This document shows positions 17,591 to 25,937 of a stretch of DNA of 48,534 bases, piece by piece. A program made the translations under genes and the position numbers. The notes under the pieces were generated by a model, which saw only the letters and a list, made by a program, of their open reading frames with translations, was not told the origin of the DNA and did not search any database. Within the stretch, counting starts at the first letter, position 1; each line of letters opens with the position of its first letter. Source of the stretch: Candidatus Avimonas faecium (GTDB taxonomy: Bacteria > Bacillota > Clostridia > Oscillospirales > Acutalibacteraceae); the NCBI GenBank assembly GCA_904419005.1, contig CAJFQI010000014.1, positions 1 to 48,534 on the forward strand. Reading direction: 5' to 3'.

Positions 17591-18304
17591 CTACTGCGGC
17601 CGGGCGGGAGGCGCTTCCCCGGCCGGCTGTCCGTCCTCTATCAGGGCATACCCGCCGTTTCGCAGCGCCGCCCGGAGCTCCGCATTCGAAGAGACGGGGC
17701 AGGGCAGCAGCAGGCCGCCCCGCCCGAGGTCCTCGTATTCGTGAAAGTCGCTGCCGGAGGAAAGCAGCAGCCGGTGCCGGCGGGCAAAGGCGGCGGCTTG
17801 TGCGTTGTGGTTTTGGTGCCGGACGTTGCCGTTGTACGCTTCCACCCCGTCCAGCAGGGAGGGGTCGCGGGGGGACAGCCCGGAACGGCAGGGATGGGCC
17901 TGGAACAGCAGCGCGCCGTATTCCCGGCAGGCGCGGTATACCTCCGCCTGGGTCATCGCATAGAGCCGGGGGTATTCGTACAGGAAATCCCGGCCGATGC
18001 CGTACAGCAGGAAGTCCTCCGGCCCGCCGGCAAGGCAGCTCTCCGCCCCCAGGAGGACGGTCAGGCCGGCCTTGGCGCCTTCCTCGCAGGCCCGGTCGTA
18101 GCCGCGCAGGTAGCGGTCCACCCTTTCCCGCGGGGAGCCGGGGAAGCCTTCAAGCACATAGCGGTTGAAATGGTCGGTGACGACGATGCCGCCGTACCCG
18201 ATCCGGGCGTATTCCCGCACGGCCTCCGCCGCGGGGATGGAGCCGCAGGGGCTGGTTTCGCTGGTGTGGCAGTGCATTTCGATCTTTCTTTTTAAGGTGT
18301 CCAT
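17591..18304 (-). CDS. PHP-domain metal-dependent phosphoesterase
   Basis: A 237-residue PHP (polymerase and histidinol phosphatase) domain protein. Metal ligands are visible as the N-terminal H-C-H of EMHCHTSETS, a second histidine in VTDHFNRY, a central glutamate in LLGAESC, H in FQAHPC, and the C-terminal D-F-H of GSDFHE. Such proteins are hydrolases of phosphoesters or nucleotides; the substrate is not identifiable. The start at 18304 is placed by AAAGGAG about 11 nt upstream; a frame extension to 18388 would overlap the MATE gene. It begins 28 nt after the MATE stop, so the two form an operon. Confidence 0.8.
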   Translation of the reverse strand: MDTLKRKIEMHCHTSETSPCGSIPAAEAVREYARIGYGGIVVTDHFNRYVLEGFPGSPRERVDRYLRGYDRACEEGAKAGLTVLLGAESCLAGGPEDFLLYGIGRDFLYEYPRLYAMTQAEVYRACREYGALLFQAHPCRSGLSPRDPSLLDGVEAYNGNVRHQNHNAQAAAFARRHRLLLSSGSDFHEYEDLGRGGLLLPCPVSSNAELRAALRNGGYALIEDGQPAGEAPPARPQ

Positions 18305-18332
18305 AAGCGCAAAACTCCTTTTTCGGCTTTTT

Positions 18333-19685
18333 TCAGCGGGTGAGGCGGCGGATCCAGCTCCCGCGGTTGACCTTGACCGCCGCCACAAAGCATTTGAGGA
18401 TCTGGTCCGATTTCAGGCAAAGGAAGACGGCCAGCGGGGGCAGATGGAACACGAACGCCGCCAGCGCCGCGCTGGGGATCACGATCAGCCACATGAAAAC
18501 GGAATCGTTGACCAGCACAAAGGTCGTATCGCCCCCGCCGCGCACAATGCCGGTCAGCACCGCCACCTGGTAGGAAGTGCCCACCACCGTCACGCACAGC
18601 ACGCTGATAAATTGAAGGGCCAGCCGGCGGGTTTCCTCGGCAATCTGGTAAAAGCCGAGGATGGCATCCTTGCTGACAAACAGGAGGAGCCCCGTGGCCA
18701 CGCCGATGCCGAGATAAAGGAGCTGCAAGGTCTTGGCATAGGCGCGCACGTCGTCCAGCCGCCCCTCCCCAATGGTCTTGCCCACGATGACCGAGCTGGC
18801 GCTCGCCGAGCCGTAGGAGACCACGGTCAGGATCTGGAAAACGGTGGTGGCGATGCTGTTGGCCGCGATGGTCGCCTGGCCCATATGGCCGAGGATGGCG
18901 GTCTGGATCGCCATCGCCACCCCCCAGATCGTATTGGACAGGATGACGGGCAGCCCGGTGTGCAGATAATCCCGCAGCAGCGCGCCGTCCGCACGGCGGA
19001 AGTCCCGCAGGCGGGTGCGCAGCTTCTTGTCCCTGAAACGGACGTACAGCACCATAATCAGGAATTCCACAATCCGGGAGATCAGGGTGGCGATGGCCGC
19101 CCCGCGGATGCCCAGCTCCGGCGCGCCGAGGCTGCCGAAGATCAGCAGGGAGTTCAGGCAGCAGTTGATCAGCAGGGTGGAGCCGGAGACAAGGAAGCTG
19201 ATCTTCACGGTTTCGACGCTGCGCAGGGCGGCGAGCAGGATGTTGGTCATGGCGAAGAAGACATAGGAAAATGCGATAATTTGCAGATACTTTGTCCCCT
19301 CCGCCACCACGGCCGCGTCGTCGGTCAGCAGGCCGAGGCAGCCGCCGGGGAAGAAGAAAACCAACGCCCACAGCGCCAGCGCCGCGCCGACGGCGATGCG
19401 CATCCCGATCGTCTGGATCCGCCGGATGGGCTCCGTCTCCCGCCTTCCCCAATACTGGGAGGAGAGCACCACGATCCCTTCGCCCACCCCCATGACGATC
19501 ATCTGCAGCAGGAATTGGATCTGGTTGACCAGCGCGCTGCCCGCCAGCGCGGTTTCGCTGTAGGCGCCCAGCATGACGTTGTCCGCCAGGTTGACGCTGA
19601 AGGTGAGGATGTTCTGTAACGCGATCATCCCCGTCAGGGAGAAAAAGGAACGATAAAAGCGGGAATCCTTGACAAACAAACGCAT
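18333..19685 (-). CDS. MATE family efflux transporter
   Basis: A 450-residue integral membrane protein with about 12 predicted transmembrane helices. The N-terminal pattern (P-less here: LQNILTFSVNLADNVMLGAYSE) and the repeated Q-I-Q-F-L-L-Q and internal two-fold pseudo-symmetry are those of MATE (multidrug and toxin extrusion) exporters, which use a sodium or proton gradient. The substrate is unknown. The ATG at 19685 follows AAGGCAAGGATGG. It is the first gene of a two-gene unit with the PHP gene and is divergent from the U32-family gene, separated by only 56 nt, so the two promoters must overlap or lie in the coding edges. Confidence 0.85.
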   Translation of the reverse strand: MRLFVKDSRFYRSFFSLTGMIALQNILTFSVNLADNVMLGAYSETALAGSALVNQIQFLLQMIVMGVGEGIVVLSSQYWGRRETEPIRRIQTIGMRIAVGAALALWALVFFFPGGCLGLLTDDAAVVAEGTKYLQIIAFSYVFFAMTNILLAALRSVETVKISFLVSGSTLLINCCLNSLLIFGSLGAPELGIRGAAIATLISRIVEFLIMVLYVRFRDKKLRTRLRDFRRADGALLRDYLHTGLPVILSNTIWGVAMAIQTAILGHMGQATIAANSIATTVFQILTVVSYGSASASSVIVGKTIGEGRLDDVRAYAKTLQLLYLGIGVATGLLLFVSKDAILGFYQIAEETRRLALQFISVLCVTVVGTSYQVAVLTGIVRGGGDTTFVLVNDSVFMWLIVIPSAALAAFVFHLPPLAVFLCLKSDQILKCFVAAVKVNRGSWIRRLTR

Positions 19686-19741
19686 GAATAACCATCCTTG
19701 CCTTGATAAAATCCAAAAGACGAAGAAAAGGAGACAAGCCG

Positions 19742-20983
19742 ATGACCCGACCCGTATCCGGAAAGCGACCTGAAATCTTAGCCCCGGCCGGCGACCGCGA
19801 GCGGCTGGAGGCCGCGCTGCGGTACCGCGCGGACGCCGTCTACCTGGCGGGCAGCCGGTTCGGGATGCGCTCCGCCCCCCGGAATTTTACCGAAGAGGGG
19901 CTGCGGGAGGCGTTCCGGCTGGCCCACGGCGCCGGGGCCAGGGCATACGTCACGGTCAATACCCTGCCCCGCAGCGGGGAGATCGACGGCCTGCCGCCCT
20001 ACCTGGAGCTTTTGCAGGAGGCGGGGGCGGACGCGCTGATCGTGGCCGACCTGGGGGTGCTGGACCTGGCCCGGCGGTATGCCCCGCGCTGCGCGCTCCA
20101 CGTCTCCACCCAGGCGGGGGTGGTCAATTACGCCGCCGCCCGGATGCTGCACGAGATGGGGGCCTCCCGCGTCGTCCTGGCGCGGGAGCTGTCCCTGGCG
20201 GAGGTGGCGGAGATCCGCGCCCGCACCCCGAAGGAGCTGGAGCTGGAGTGCTTTGTCCACGGGGCGATGTGTATGTCGGTTTCGGGGCGCTGCCTGCTCT
20301 CCAATTACCTGACGGGGCGGGACGCCAACCGGGGGGACTGCGCCCAGCCCTGCCGGTGGAAATACAAGCTGATTGAGGAAAAGCGGCCGGGCGAGGAATA
20401 CGAGATCGGCCAGGGGGAGGGCGGCTCCTACATTCTGAACGCCAACGACCTGTGTATGCTGGAGCATATCGCCGATCTGGCGCAGGCGGGCGTGGATTCC
20501 TTGAAAATCGAGGGGCGCGCCAAGGCCGCCTATTATGTAGCGGCGGCGACCAACGCCTACCGCTGCGCGGCGGACGCCTACGAGGCCGCCGGCTTCCCGC
20601 CCGATTTCCGCCCCGCCCCCTGGATGCGGGAGGAGCTGGACAAGATCAGCCACCGCCCCTACGGCACCGGCTTTTATTATGGGATGCCGGAGCAGAACAC
20701 CCGCTTCGGCGGGTATGTGCGGGACTACGAGGTGGCGGCGGTGGCGGAGGGCTACGAAAACGGGCGGCTCCTGCTCTCCCAGCGGAACCATTTCCGCCGG
20801 GGCGAGGTGCTCGACGTGCTGGAGCCGGGCCGCCCGCCCTTTTTGCTCCCGGTGACGGAGCTGTACGACGGCGGCGGGGAGCCGGTAGAGGCGGCCCCCC
20901 ATCCGCTGATGAGGCTGCAGGTGCCGTATCCCCGCCCCCTGGCGGCAGGGAGCTATCTGCGCCGTCGGACGCAGGCGGGATAA
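19742..20983 (+). CDS. Peptidase U32 family protein (TrhP/RlhA-like RNA hydroxylation family)
   Basis: A 413-residue member of the U32 family. The signature ECFVHGAMCMSVSGRCLLS is complete, and the cysteines of GAMC, GRC and GDCAQPC would form the iron-sulfur site. The beginning EILAPAGDRERLEAALRYRADAVYLAG is typical. Family members once called peptidases now include RlhA and TrhP, which install hydroxyl groups on rRNA or tRNA pyrimidines using prephenate; which of these applies here cannot be told from sequence alone. ATG 19742 was chosen over an upstream TTG because AAAGGAGACAAG lies 4-5 nt before it. Confidence 0.85.
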   Translation: MTRPVSGKRPEILAPAGDRERLEAALRYRADAVYLAGSRFGMRSAPRNFTEEGLREAFRLAHGAGARAYVTVNTLPRSGEIDGLPPYLELLQEAGADALIVADLGVLDLARRYAPRCALHVSTQAGVVNYAAARMLHEMGASRVVLARELSLAEVAEIRARTPKELELECFVHGAMCMSVSGRCLLSNYLTGRDANRGDCAQPCRWKYKLIEEKRPGEEYEIGQGEGGSYILNANDLCMLEHIADLAQAGVDSLKIEGRAKAAYYVAAATNAYRCAADAYEAAGFPPDFRPAPWMREELDKISHRPYGTGFYYGMPEQNTRFGGYVRDYEVAAVAEGYENGRLLLSQRNHFRRGEVLDVLEPGRPPFLLPVTELYDGGGEPVEAAPHPLMRLQVPYPRPLAAGSYLRRRTQAG

Positions 20984-21341
20984 AACGGAAAGGCGGCGCG
21001 ACGGCATTGCCGGCCGTGTTGCCTTTTCCCTCTTGCCGGCGCTTCGCGCCTCTGCCGCGGCTTTTTTGAAACAGGCAAGGGCGAGAGGAGAAAAGCCTCC
21101 GCACAGCCCCCGGGCCGGAGGGCGCGGGGCCGCGGTGGAAGAGCCGACCAGGAACCGCATTAAACGGAAAAAACGGGAGGAGAAGGGCCGGGATGAATGC
21201 TGAACGCCGGACAGGGCGCCGCTTCCAAAGCCGGACGCGGGCTCCTGCCCTTTGATATCGCGCGTTTTACGGGCTTTGGGCGCGGCCGGTGCCCGAGCCG
21301 TCCGCCCTCCATGGGACGCAGACGCAGCGGACAGCGGCCTT

Positions 21342-21372
21342 CGGCGCGGGGAATTTCCCCGCGCCGTTTTTT
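21342..21372 (+). terminator. Terminator-like hairpin with T-run (plus strand)
   Basis: CGGCGCGGGGAA and TTTCCCCGCGCCG form a near-perfect stem followed by TTTTTTAT. On the minus strand there is no T-run after it. Confidence 0.75.
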
Positions 21373-21452
21373 ATGCTCTTTTATCCCTTCTTTGCGTCCG
21401 GCGGGGCGGTTTGCCGCCGCAGGGCACCGGAAAGGAAAAAGCGGACAGCAAC

Positions 21453-21481
21453 AGTATAGCACCCGTTTTCCGCCGTGGCAA
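21453..21481 (-). promoter_or_regulatory. Strong minus-strand promoter without an assigned gene
   Basis: Reading the minus strand: TTGCCA (21481-21476), 17-nt spacer, TGC then TATACT (21458-21453), that is a good -35 plus an extended -10. Transcription would run towards the U32 gene, antisense to its 3' region. Confidence 0.65.
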
Positions 21482-21564
21482 GACGCGGCGCGGCGGATCC
21501 CGGCGGTTTAAATCCCGCGAAACCGGGCAAAATAGGCAAAGAACCATGGATGGGAGGAATGGGT

Positions 21565-23250
21565 ATGCGCCGCCGGGCCGCTGTGTTTTTTGTGATCGCC
21601 CTGTTTATGCTGGGGGCTCTGATCCTCCGGGTGTATGTGCTGACGGACGGGCCGCTCGCCCAGGTGGCGGATCAGCAGGCAAGCCTGACCGTTACGGTGG
21701 CCAACGCACGAGGCACGATTTACGACACCAACCTCAAGCCGCTGGTCAACGCCGATACGGAGTACCGGGCCTGCCTGAGCCCGACGCCGCAGGCGCTGTC
21801 TGCCGTCTCCGGCAGCCTGACCGAGGCGGAGCTGGAGGAGCTGACGACCCGGCTGCAAAGCGGAAAGCCGGTTGCGGTGGCGCTCGACGGCCCGCCTTCC
21901 TCCGCCGGCGGGCTGGTGGTAGTGGACGCCCCGGTGCGGTATACCGAGCCGCTGCTGGCGCCGCATGTGCTCGGCTATATGGACGGGGACGGCCTCCACG
22001 GCGTGAGCGGGGCCGAGCTGGCGTTTGACGAGCTGCTGAACGCCTGCTCCGGCACGGCGGAGGCGACCTATACCGTGGATGCGGTGGGGCGGCCTTTGCA
22101 GGGGATCTCGCCCACCCTCAGCAATACGCTGGATTCCGCCAAGGCGGGGGTCGTGCTGACGATTGACAGCGAGATCCAGAAAATCGCGGAAAACGCCGCC
22201 AAGGAGCATATGACCAAGGGGGCGGTGGTGGTGATGGAGCCGTCCACCGGGCGGATCCTGGCGATGGTGAGCCTGCCCGACTACCAGCCCTCGACTGTGG
22301 CCGATTGCTTAGACCAGGAGGACGGGCCGCTGCTGAACCGCGCGCTGTGCAACTACAACTGCGGGTCGGTCTTCAAAATCGTGACGGCCGCCGCAGCCAT
22401 TGAGGCGGGGATCCCCCTTGATACCTCCTACACCTGTTACGGGGCGGTGGACGTGGGCGGCGTGACCTTCCACTGCCACAACCGGCTGGGGCACGGGACG
22501 CTCAATATGACCGAAGCCTTTGCCGAATCCTGCAACCCTTATTTCATCCGCCTGGCCCAGCAGATGGGCGGGCAGACGCTGTACAACATGGCGGTGGCGC
22601 TGGGCTTTGACCGCCCGGTGATCCTGGCCGAGGGATGGAAGACCGCGCGGGCGGTCCTGCCGTCGGAAACCGAGCTGCTGGCCCCGGCGGCGGTCGCCAA
22701 CCTGGCGTTTGGGCAGGGGGCGCTGATGGCGACCCCCGTGCATATCGCTCAGATGGTCGCCGCCGTGGTCAACGACGGCGAGATCATCCGCCCCACCCTC
22801 CTCAAGGGCACCGTTGACGCCCAGGGCGTCGTGACCGAGGAGGCGGTCGCCCCGGCCCAGACCGCGTTTTCCGCCGGCACGGCCCGCACCCTCCGGAAGA
22901 TGATGCTCGCCGTGGTGGAAGAGGGGACCGGCCGTTCCGCCCGCCCCTTTGAGCTGGGCGGCGGAGGGAAGACCGGGACGGCGGAAACCGGATGGGAGCA
23001 GGACGGCAGGGAGGTCGTCCAAAGCTGGTTCGGCGGCTTCTACCCGGCAGAGGACCCGCGGTATGTGGTGGTGGTCCTGGCGGAGGATGCGGAGAACACA
23101 GGCGGGCAGTCCTCCCCGGTTTATAAACAGATCTGCGAGGAGCTGACCATGCTGGAAAGGCAGCGGGAGGCCGAAAAGCAGGCGGCTGGCCAGGCGGGAG
23201 TGACGGCGCAGGAGCCGGCGGCGGAGGGCATCTCGGAAAGCAGGGAATAG
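21565..23250 (+). CDS. Class B penicillin-binding protein (D,D-transpeptidase)
   Basis: A 561-residue peptidoglycan transpeptidase. One N-terminal transmembrane helix (about residues 5-27) anchors it; a non-catalytic domain follows; the transpeptidase part carries S268-V-F-K271, S322-C-N and K469-T-G. The acylation motif reads SVFK rather than the commoner STFK. Candidate starts are 21550, 21559 and 21565; I chose 21565 because GGGAGGA (21552-21558) is 6 nt upstream of it. It could serve elongation, division or spore cortex formation; I cannot decide between PBP2, FtsI and SpoVD types, and no PASTA domain is seen. The tail after residue 525 is Glu/Ala-rich and probably disordered. Confidence 0.9.
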   Translation: MRRRAAVFFVIALFMLGALILRVYVLTDGPLAQVADQQASLTVTVANARGTIYDTNLKPLVNADTEYRACLSPTPQALSAVSGSLTEAELEELTTRLQSGKPVAVALDGPPSSAGGLVVVDAPVRYTEPLLAPHVLGYMDGDGLHGVSGAELAFDELLNACSGTAEATYTVDAVGRPLQGISPTLSNTLDSAKAGVVLTIDSEIQKIAENAAKEHMTKGAVVVMEPSTGRILAMVSLPDYQPSTVADCLDQEDGPLLNRALCNYNCGSVFKIVTAAAAIEAGIPLDTSYTCYGAVDVGGVTFHCHNRLGHGTLNMTEAFAESCNPYFIRLAQQMGGQTLYNMAVALGFDRPVILAEGWKTARAVLPSETELLAPAAVANLAFGQGALMATPVHIAQMVAAVVNDGEIIRPTLLKGTVDAQGVVTEEAVAPAQTAFSAGTARTLRKMMLAVVEEGTGRSARPFELGGGGKTGTAETGWEQDGREVVQSWFGGFYPAEDPRYVVVVLAEDAENTGGQSSPVYKQICEELTMLERQREAEKQAAGQAGVTAQEPAAEGISESRE

Positions 23251-23311
23251 GAGGACGCCCCGGCCCCTGGCGGTGATGCGCCGCTTATCCCCTTTTCCAA
23301 GGAGGTTTGCG

Positions 23312-23356
23312 TTGCAAAAGGTAAAGTATGGCTTGATGTTTTTCTTATTTTCATAA
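23312..23356 (+). CDS. Possible 14-residue ORF with TTG start at an AT-rich boundary
   Basis: A perfect AAGGAGG is followed after 6 nt by TTG and 13 further codons (MQKVKYGLMFFLFS) before TAA. The sequence changes from GC-rich to AT-rich exactly here. It could be a leader peptide, the remnant start of a lost membrane protein gene, or chance. Confidence 0.25.
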   Translation: MQKVKYGLMFFLFS

Positions 23357-23414
23357 AAAGAGATAGTATTTGGTGATAAATATAGCATATAACTACTCAT
23401 AAACGGCACCTTCC

Positions 23415-23436
23415 ACCCAGTAGAATAAATGGGTGA
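23415..23436. promoter_or_regulatory. Inverted repeat before the XRE gene, possible operator
   Basis: CACCCA and TGGGTG are separated by 10 AT-rich nt that contain TAGAAT (23421-23426), a possible -10. The right arm ends a few nt before the ribosome binding site. Autoregulation by the XRE protein is a reasonable guess. Confidence 0.4.
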
Positions 23437-23451
23437 AAGGAGGCAAAAGCG

Positions 23452-23778
23452 ATGCTTGATTATGAGCAGGAATCCGGCGCGTATGATTTCGGGATCCGTC
23501 TGCGCAGCCTGAGGCGGGCGAGGGGGCTTTCACAGGCCGAAGCGGCAAAGCTCCTGGGGATCAGCAAGAATTCGCTGTACCGCTATGAATGCAATTCCCA
23601 GGAGCCGACACTCAGCATCCTGATAAGGCTTGCCCGGTGCTACAACACCACGCTCGACTATATTGCCGGCCTGGAGGATGCGGCAGTGGTCGCCGTTTAC
23701 GGCTTGCCGCCCGAGAAAAAGAAGCTGTTCTGCGATTTCGTCCGCGCGTTTGTGGACGGCGGCAAGGAGGGGCGGTAA
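23452..23778 (+). CDS. Small XRE-family DNA-binding regulator
   Basis: A 108-residue protein with a Cro/cI-type helix-turn-helix at about residues 14-70 (IRLRSLRRARGLSQAEAAKLL, then GISKNSLYRYECN), followed by a short helical tail. The start at 23452 follows GAAAGGAGG. The upstream 120 nt are unusually AT-rich and hold an inverted repeat, as expected for an autoregulated repressor. There is no clear partner gene; the next gene, rlmD, is 468 nt away with its own promoter. Confidence 0.85.
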   Translation: MLDYEQESGAYDFGIRLRSLRRARGLSQAEAAKLLGISKNSLYRYECNSQEPTLSILIRLARCYNTTLDYIAGLEDAAVVAVYGLPPEKKKLFCDFVRAFVDGGKEGR

Positions 23779-24102
23779 TCCGCCGGGATTCGGACAGGGC
23801 GGGAGAGGGCAGGGGAGCGGGGGAGGCGCCCCTGCCCTTTCCGTATCTGCTTGGGCAAAGCAGCCGCCCGCCGTGAAGCCGGGGAGAACGCGCGGCCGGG
23901 GGGGGAACCGGCAGGCGGGCAGGCGGGACGACGGGAAAACCGAAAGAGCCGAAGCAATCGGAAAAACGGGCGGGAAAGGCTTCCGCCGCAGGCATTCAGC
24001 GCAGCGGGAAAAGAACGGGAAGGGCGATCCGCCAACAGGGCCTTGGCCTGTGCGGAGTCCCCGGCTTTTGCAGACGGGCGGGTCACGCTGGCCCGCAGCC
24101 GG

Positions 24103-24132
24103 AACGGCCATCCGCCGCGGCGGATGGCCGTT
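24103..24132. repeat. Perfect 30-bp palindrome
   Basis: AACGGCCATCCGCCG is followed immediately by its exact reverse complement CGGCGGATGGCCGTT. There is no T-run, so it is not an ordinary terminator. It lies 37 nt upstream of the rlmD -35 element. Confidence 0.9.
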
Positions 24133-24168
24133 GCCGACTTTGCCAATGAACCAAGCCGTTGAGCCGGC

Positions 24169-24197
24169 TTGAAGTCGGGGGCGAAATGGGGTAAAAT
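24169..24197 (+). promoter_or_regulatory. Sigma-A promoter for rlmD
   Basis: TTGAAG (24169-24174), 17-nt spacer, TAAAAT (24192-24197), 50 nt before the start codon. Confidence 0.75.
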
Positions 24198-24246
24198 GGG
24201 GCAGTATGAAGAAAAAACGCGCGGGGCCCGCGGGTAGGAGGAAGCT

Positions 24247-25653
24247 ATGCCGCTCAAGAAAAATCAAATCGTCCGCCTGGAAATCACCGGCATGACGGCG
24301 GAGGGCAGCGGCGTCGGCCGCACCGCTGGATCGGAAGAGCCGGGCATGGCGGTTTTTGTGCCTTTTACAGCCGTGGGGGATACGGTGGACTGCCGGATTG
24401 TGAAGGTGGCCTCCGGGTATGCGTTCGGCCGGATTGAACGGCTGCTGGAGCCCTCCCCGGACCGCGTGACGGGGTCGGAGGGGGCGAGCTGTCCCGCCTT
24501 CGGCAAATGCGGCGGATGCGTGTACCGGCATGTGCGCTACGAGGCGGAGCTGCGCTACAAGTGGCAGCGGGTCGCCGACGCGCTCCGGCGCATCGGCGGG
24601 CTGGAGCTAGCCCCCCAGCCGATTGTGGGGGCCGACCGGCCGGATGGATACCGCAACAAGGCGCAGTACCCGGCCGCGCCGGGGCCGGAGGGGCTGCGGA
24701 TCGGCTTCTACGCCCCCCGGAGCCACCGGATTGTGGAGCAGCATTACTGCCGGCTCCAGCCCCCGGTATTCGGCCGGGCGGTGGATATCGTCGCCCGCTG
24801 GGCCAAGGAGGCGGGGGCGGCCGGCTATGACGAGCAGACGGGCACCGGCCTGCTGCGGCATATTTACCTCCGCCAGGCGGAGGCGACCGGCGAGGTGATG
24901 GTCTGCCTGGTCTGTACCTCGGGCAAGCTCCCCCGCGCGGGTGAGCTGGTGGCCGGCCTGCGTGCGGGCGTGCCGGGCTTGGCCGGTGTCGTCGTCAACC
25001 TCAACCGGGAACGGACCAATGTGATCCTGGGGAAAAAGGAGTTCGTCTTGTGGGGCAGGGGCCACATTACCGATACGCTCTGCGGGCTGAATTTCCGCCT
25101 GTCGCCCCAATCCTTTTACCAGGTGAACCGCCGGCAGGCCCAGCGGCTGTATGAGCTGGCGGCGGAGGAGGCGGCGCTCACCGGCCGGGAAGTGGTGCTC
25201 GACCTGTACTGCGGCACGGGGACGATCGGGCTGTCCATGGCCGCGCGTGCCGGGCAGGTGATCGGGGTGGAGGCGGTGGCTCCCGCCGTGGAGGATGCCC
25301 GCCGGAACGCGCGGGAAAACGGGATTGAAAACGCCCGCTTCCTCTGTGCCGACGCGGCGCAGGCGGCCGCACAGCTCCGGGCGGAGGGGCTGTCGCCGGA
25401 TGTGGTGGTCCTTGACCCGCCCCGCAAGGGCTGCGACGCCGCCCTGGTCGCGACCGTAGCGGAAATGGGGCCGGAGCGGGTGGTTTATGTCTCCTGCGAT
25501 CCGGCTACGCTGGCGCGCGACCTGGCGCGCTTCCGGGAGCACGGCTACGAGGCGCGCCGCGCCGCGCCGGTGGATATGTTCCCCCGCACGGCCCATGTGG
25601 AGACGGTTGCCTTGCTATCTCGGAAATCCGCGGCAGGGCTTTCCACCCCGTGA
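24247..25653 (+). CDS. rlmD: 23S rRNA (uracil-C5)-methyltransferase, RlmD/RumA family
   Basis: A 468-residue enzyme that methylates C5 of a uracil in 23S rRNA with SAM. An N-terminal TRAM domain (about 1-65) is followed by the iron-sulfur cysteines C82, C88 and C91 (CPAFGKCGGC) with a fourth in HYCRLQP, the SAM loop VLDLYCGTGTIGL, VLDPPRKGCD, and the nucleophile motif YVSCDPATLARDL. Family members include RlmD, RlmCD and TrmA-like tRNA enzymes, so target specificity is not certain. The start is set by GTAGGAGGAAGCT. The normal end is reached at HVETVALLSRK; the final residues SAAGLSTP look like out-of-frame sequence, because the expected Clostridia-type C-terminal extension appears in another frame just downstream. 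Confidence 0.9.
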   Translation: MPLKKNQIVRLEITGMTAEGSGVGRTAGSEEPGMAVFVPFTAVGDTVDCRIVKVASGYAFGRIERLLEPSPDRVTGSEGASCPAFGKCGGCVYRHVRYEAELRYKWQRVADALRRIGGLELAPQPIVGADRPDGYRNKAQYPAAPGPEGLRIGFYAPRSHRIVEQHYCRLQPPVFGRAVDIVARWAKEAGAAGYDEQTGTGLLRHIYLRQAEATGEVMVCLVCTSGKLPRAGELVAGLRAGVPGLAGVVVNLNRERTNVILGKKEFVLWGRGHITDTLCGLNFRLSPQSFYQVNRRQAQRLYELAAEEAALTGREVVLDLYCGTGTIGLSMAARAGQVIGVEAVAPAVEDARRNARENGIENARFLCADAAQAAAQLRAEGLSPDVVVLDPPRKGCDAALVATVAEMGPERVVYVSCDPATLARDLARFREHGYEARRAAPVDMFPRTAHVETVALLSRKSAAGLSTP

Positions 25654-25937
25654 CCATCCGCCCGAAGCGCATGGGGCTGGACGAGCCCAAGGCGTAATCG
25701 GCGTGCGAGGACCTTCAAAAGTACATGAAGGAGCCCTGCGGCCTGACCGCGCGCCCCCTATATATCGCGCCGATGAAGGCGGAGTGCGGGCTGGAGAAGC
25801 AGGCCGGCCGCTCGGGCGGCAAAAGGCAGCTGGCATGCCCGCCCGAGAAGCGCGAGGCGATTCTGGACGCGTTCCGTCACTTCGGGATGATTGAGGACGC
25901 AAGAGAGGAGGTGAGAGACAGTGCGGATAGATTTTAA
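25653..25937 (+). pseudogene. Detached, interrupted C-terminal extension of the RlmD-type protein
   Basis: In the frame starting at 25653, the translation runs TIRPKRMGLDEPKA, stop (25695-25697), SACEDLQKYMKEPCGLTARPLYIAPMK and on to CPPEKREAILDAFRHFGMIED. From memory, many Clostridia RlmD-family proteins end with a comparable tail of the form Y-x-x-I-K-x-Y-V ... LYIAQ-K-x-C-G ... CPPEKE-x-AI-x-A-L-x-HFGMI. Here the tail is out of frame with rlmD and contains an in-frame stop, so it is most likely a decayed extension. Translation of the last part could restart at 25725, but no ribosome binding site is visible. Its end overlaps the cupin start. Confidence 0.6.

Larger units (their letters stand above)
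20984..21564. other. 580-nt spacer with opposing transcription signals
   Basis: Contains a GC-rich hairpin followed by TTTTTT near 21036-21067, which could end the U32 transcript, a strong terminator-like hairpin at 21342-21372, and a strong promoter on the minus strand at 21453-21481. No known RNA (6S, SRP, RNase P, tmRNA) could be recognised and no coding sequence is convincing, although a minus-strand frame of 100 codons with low-complexity content exists. Confidence 0.5.
23779..24246. other. 468-nt spacer, purine-rich, with palindrome and rlmD promoter
   Basis: Positions about 23780-24015 are strongly purine-biased on the plus strand. A 30-bp perfect palindrome follows at 24103-24132, then the rlmD promoter. 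No gene is credible. Confidence 0.55.

Noticed and set aside
21160-21462. 100-residue protein on the minus strand downstream of the orphan promoter
   Set aside because: Starts at the promoter itself, has no ribosome binding site, and is Arg/Pro-rich low-complexity sequence.
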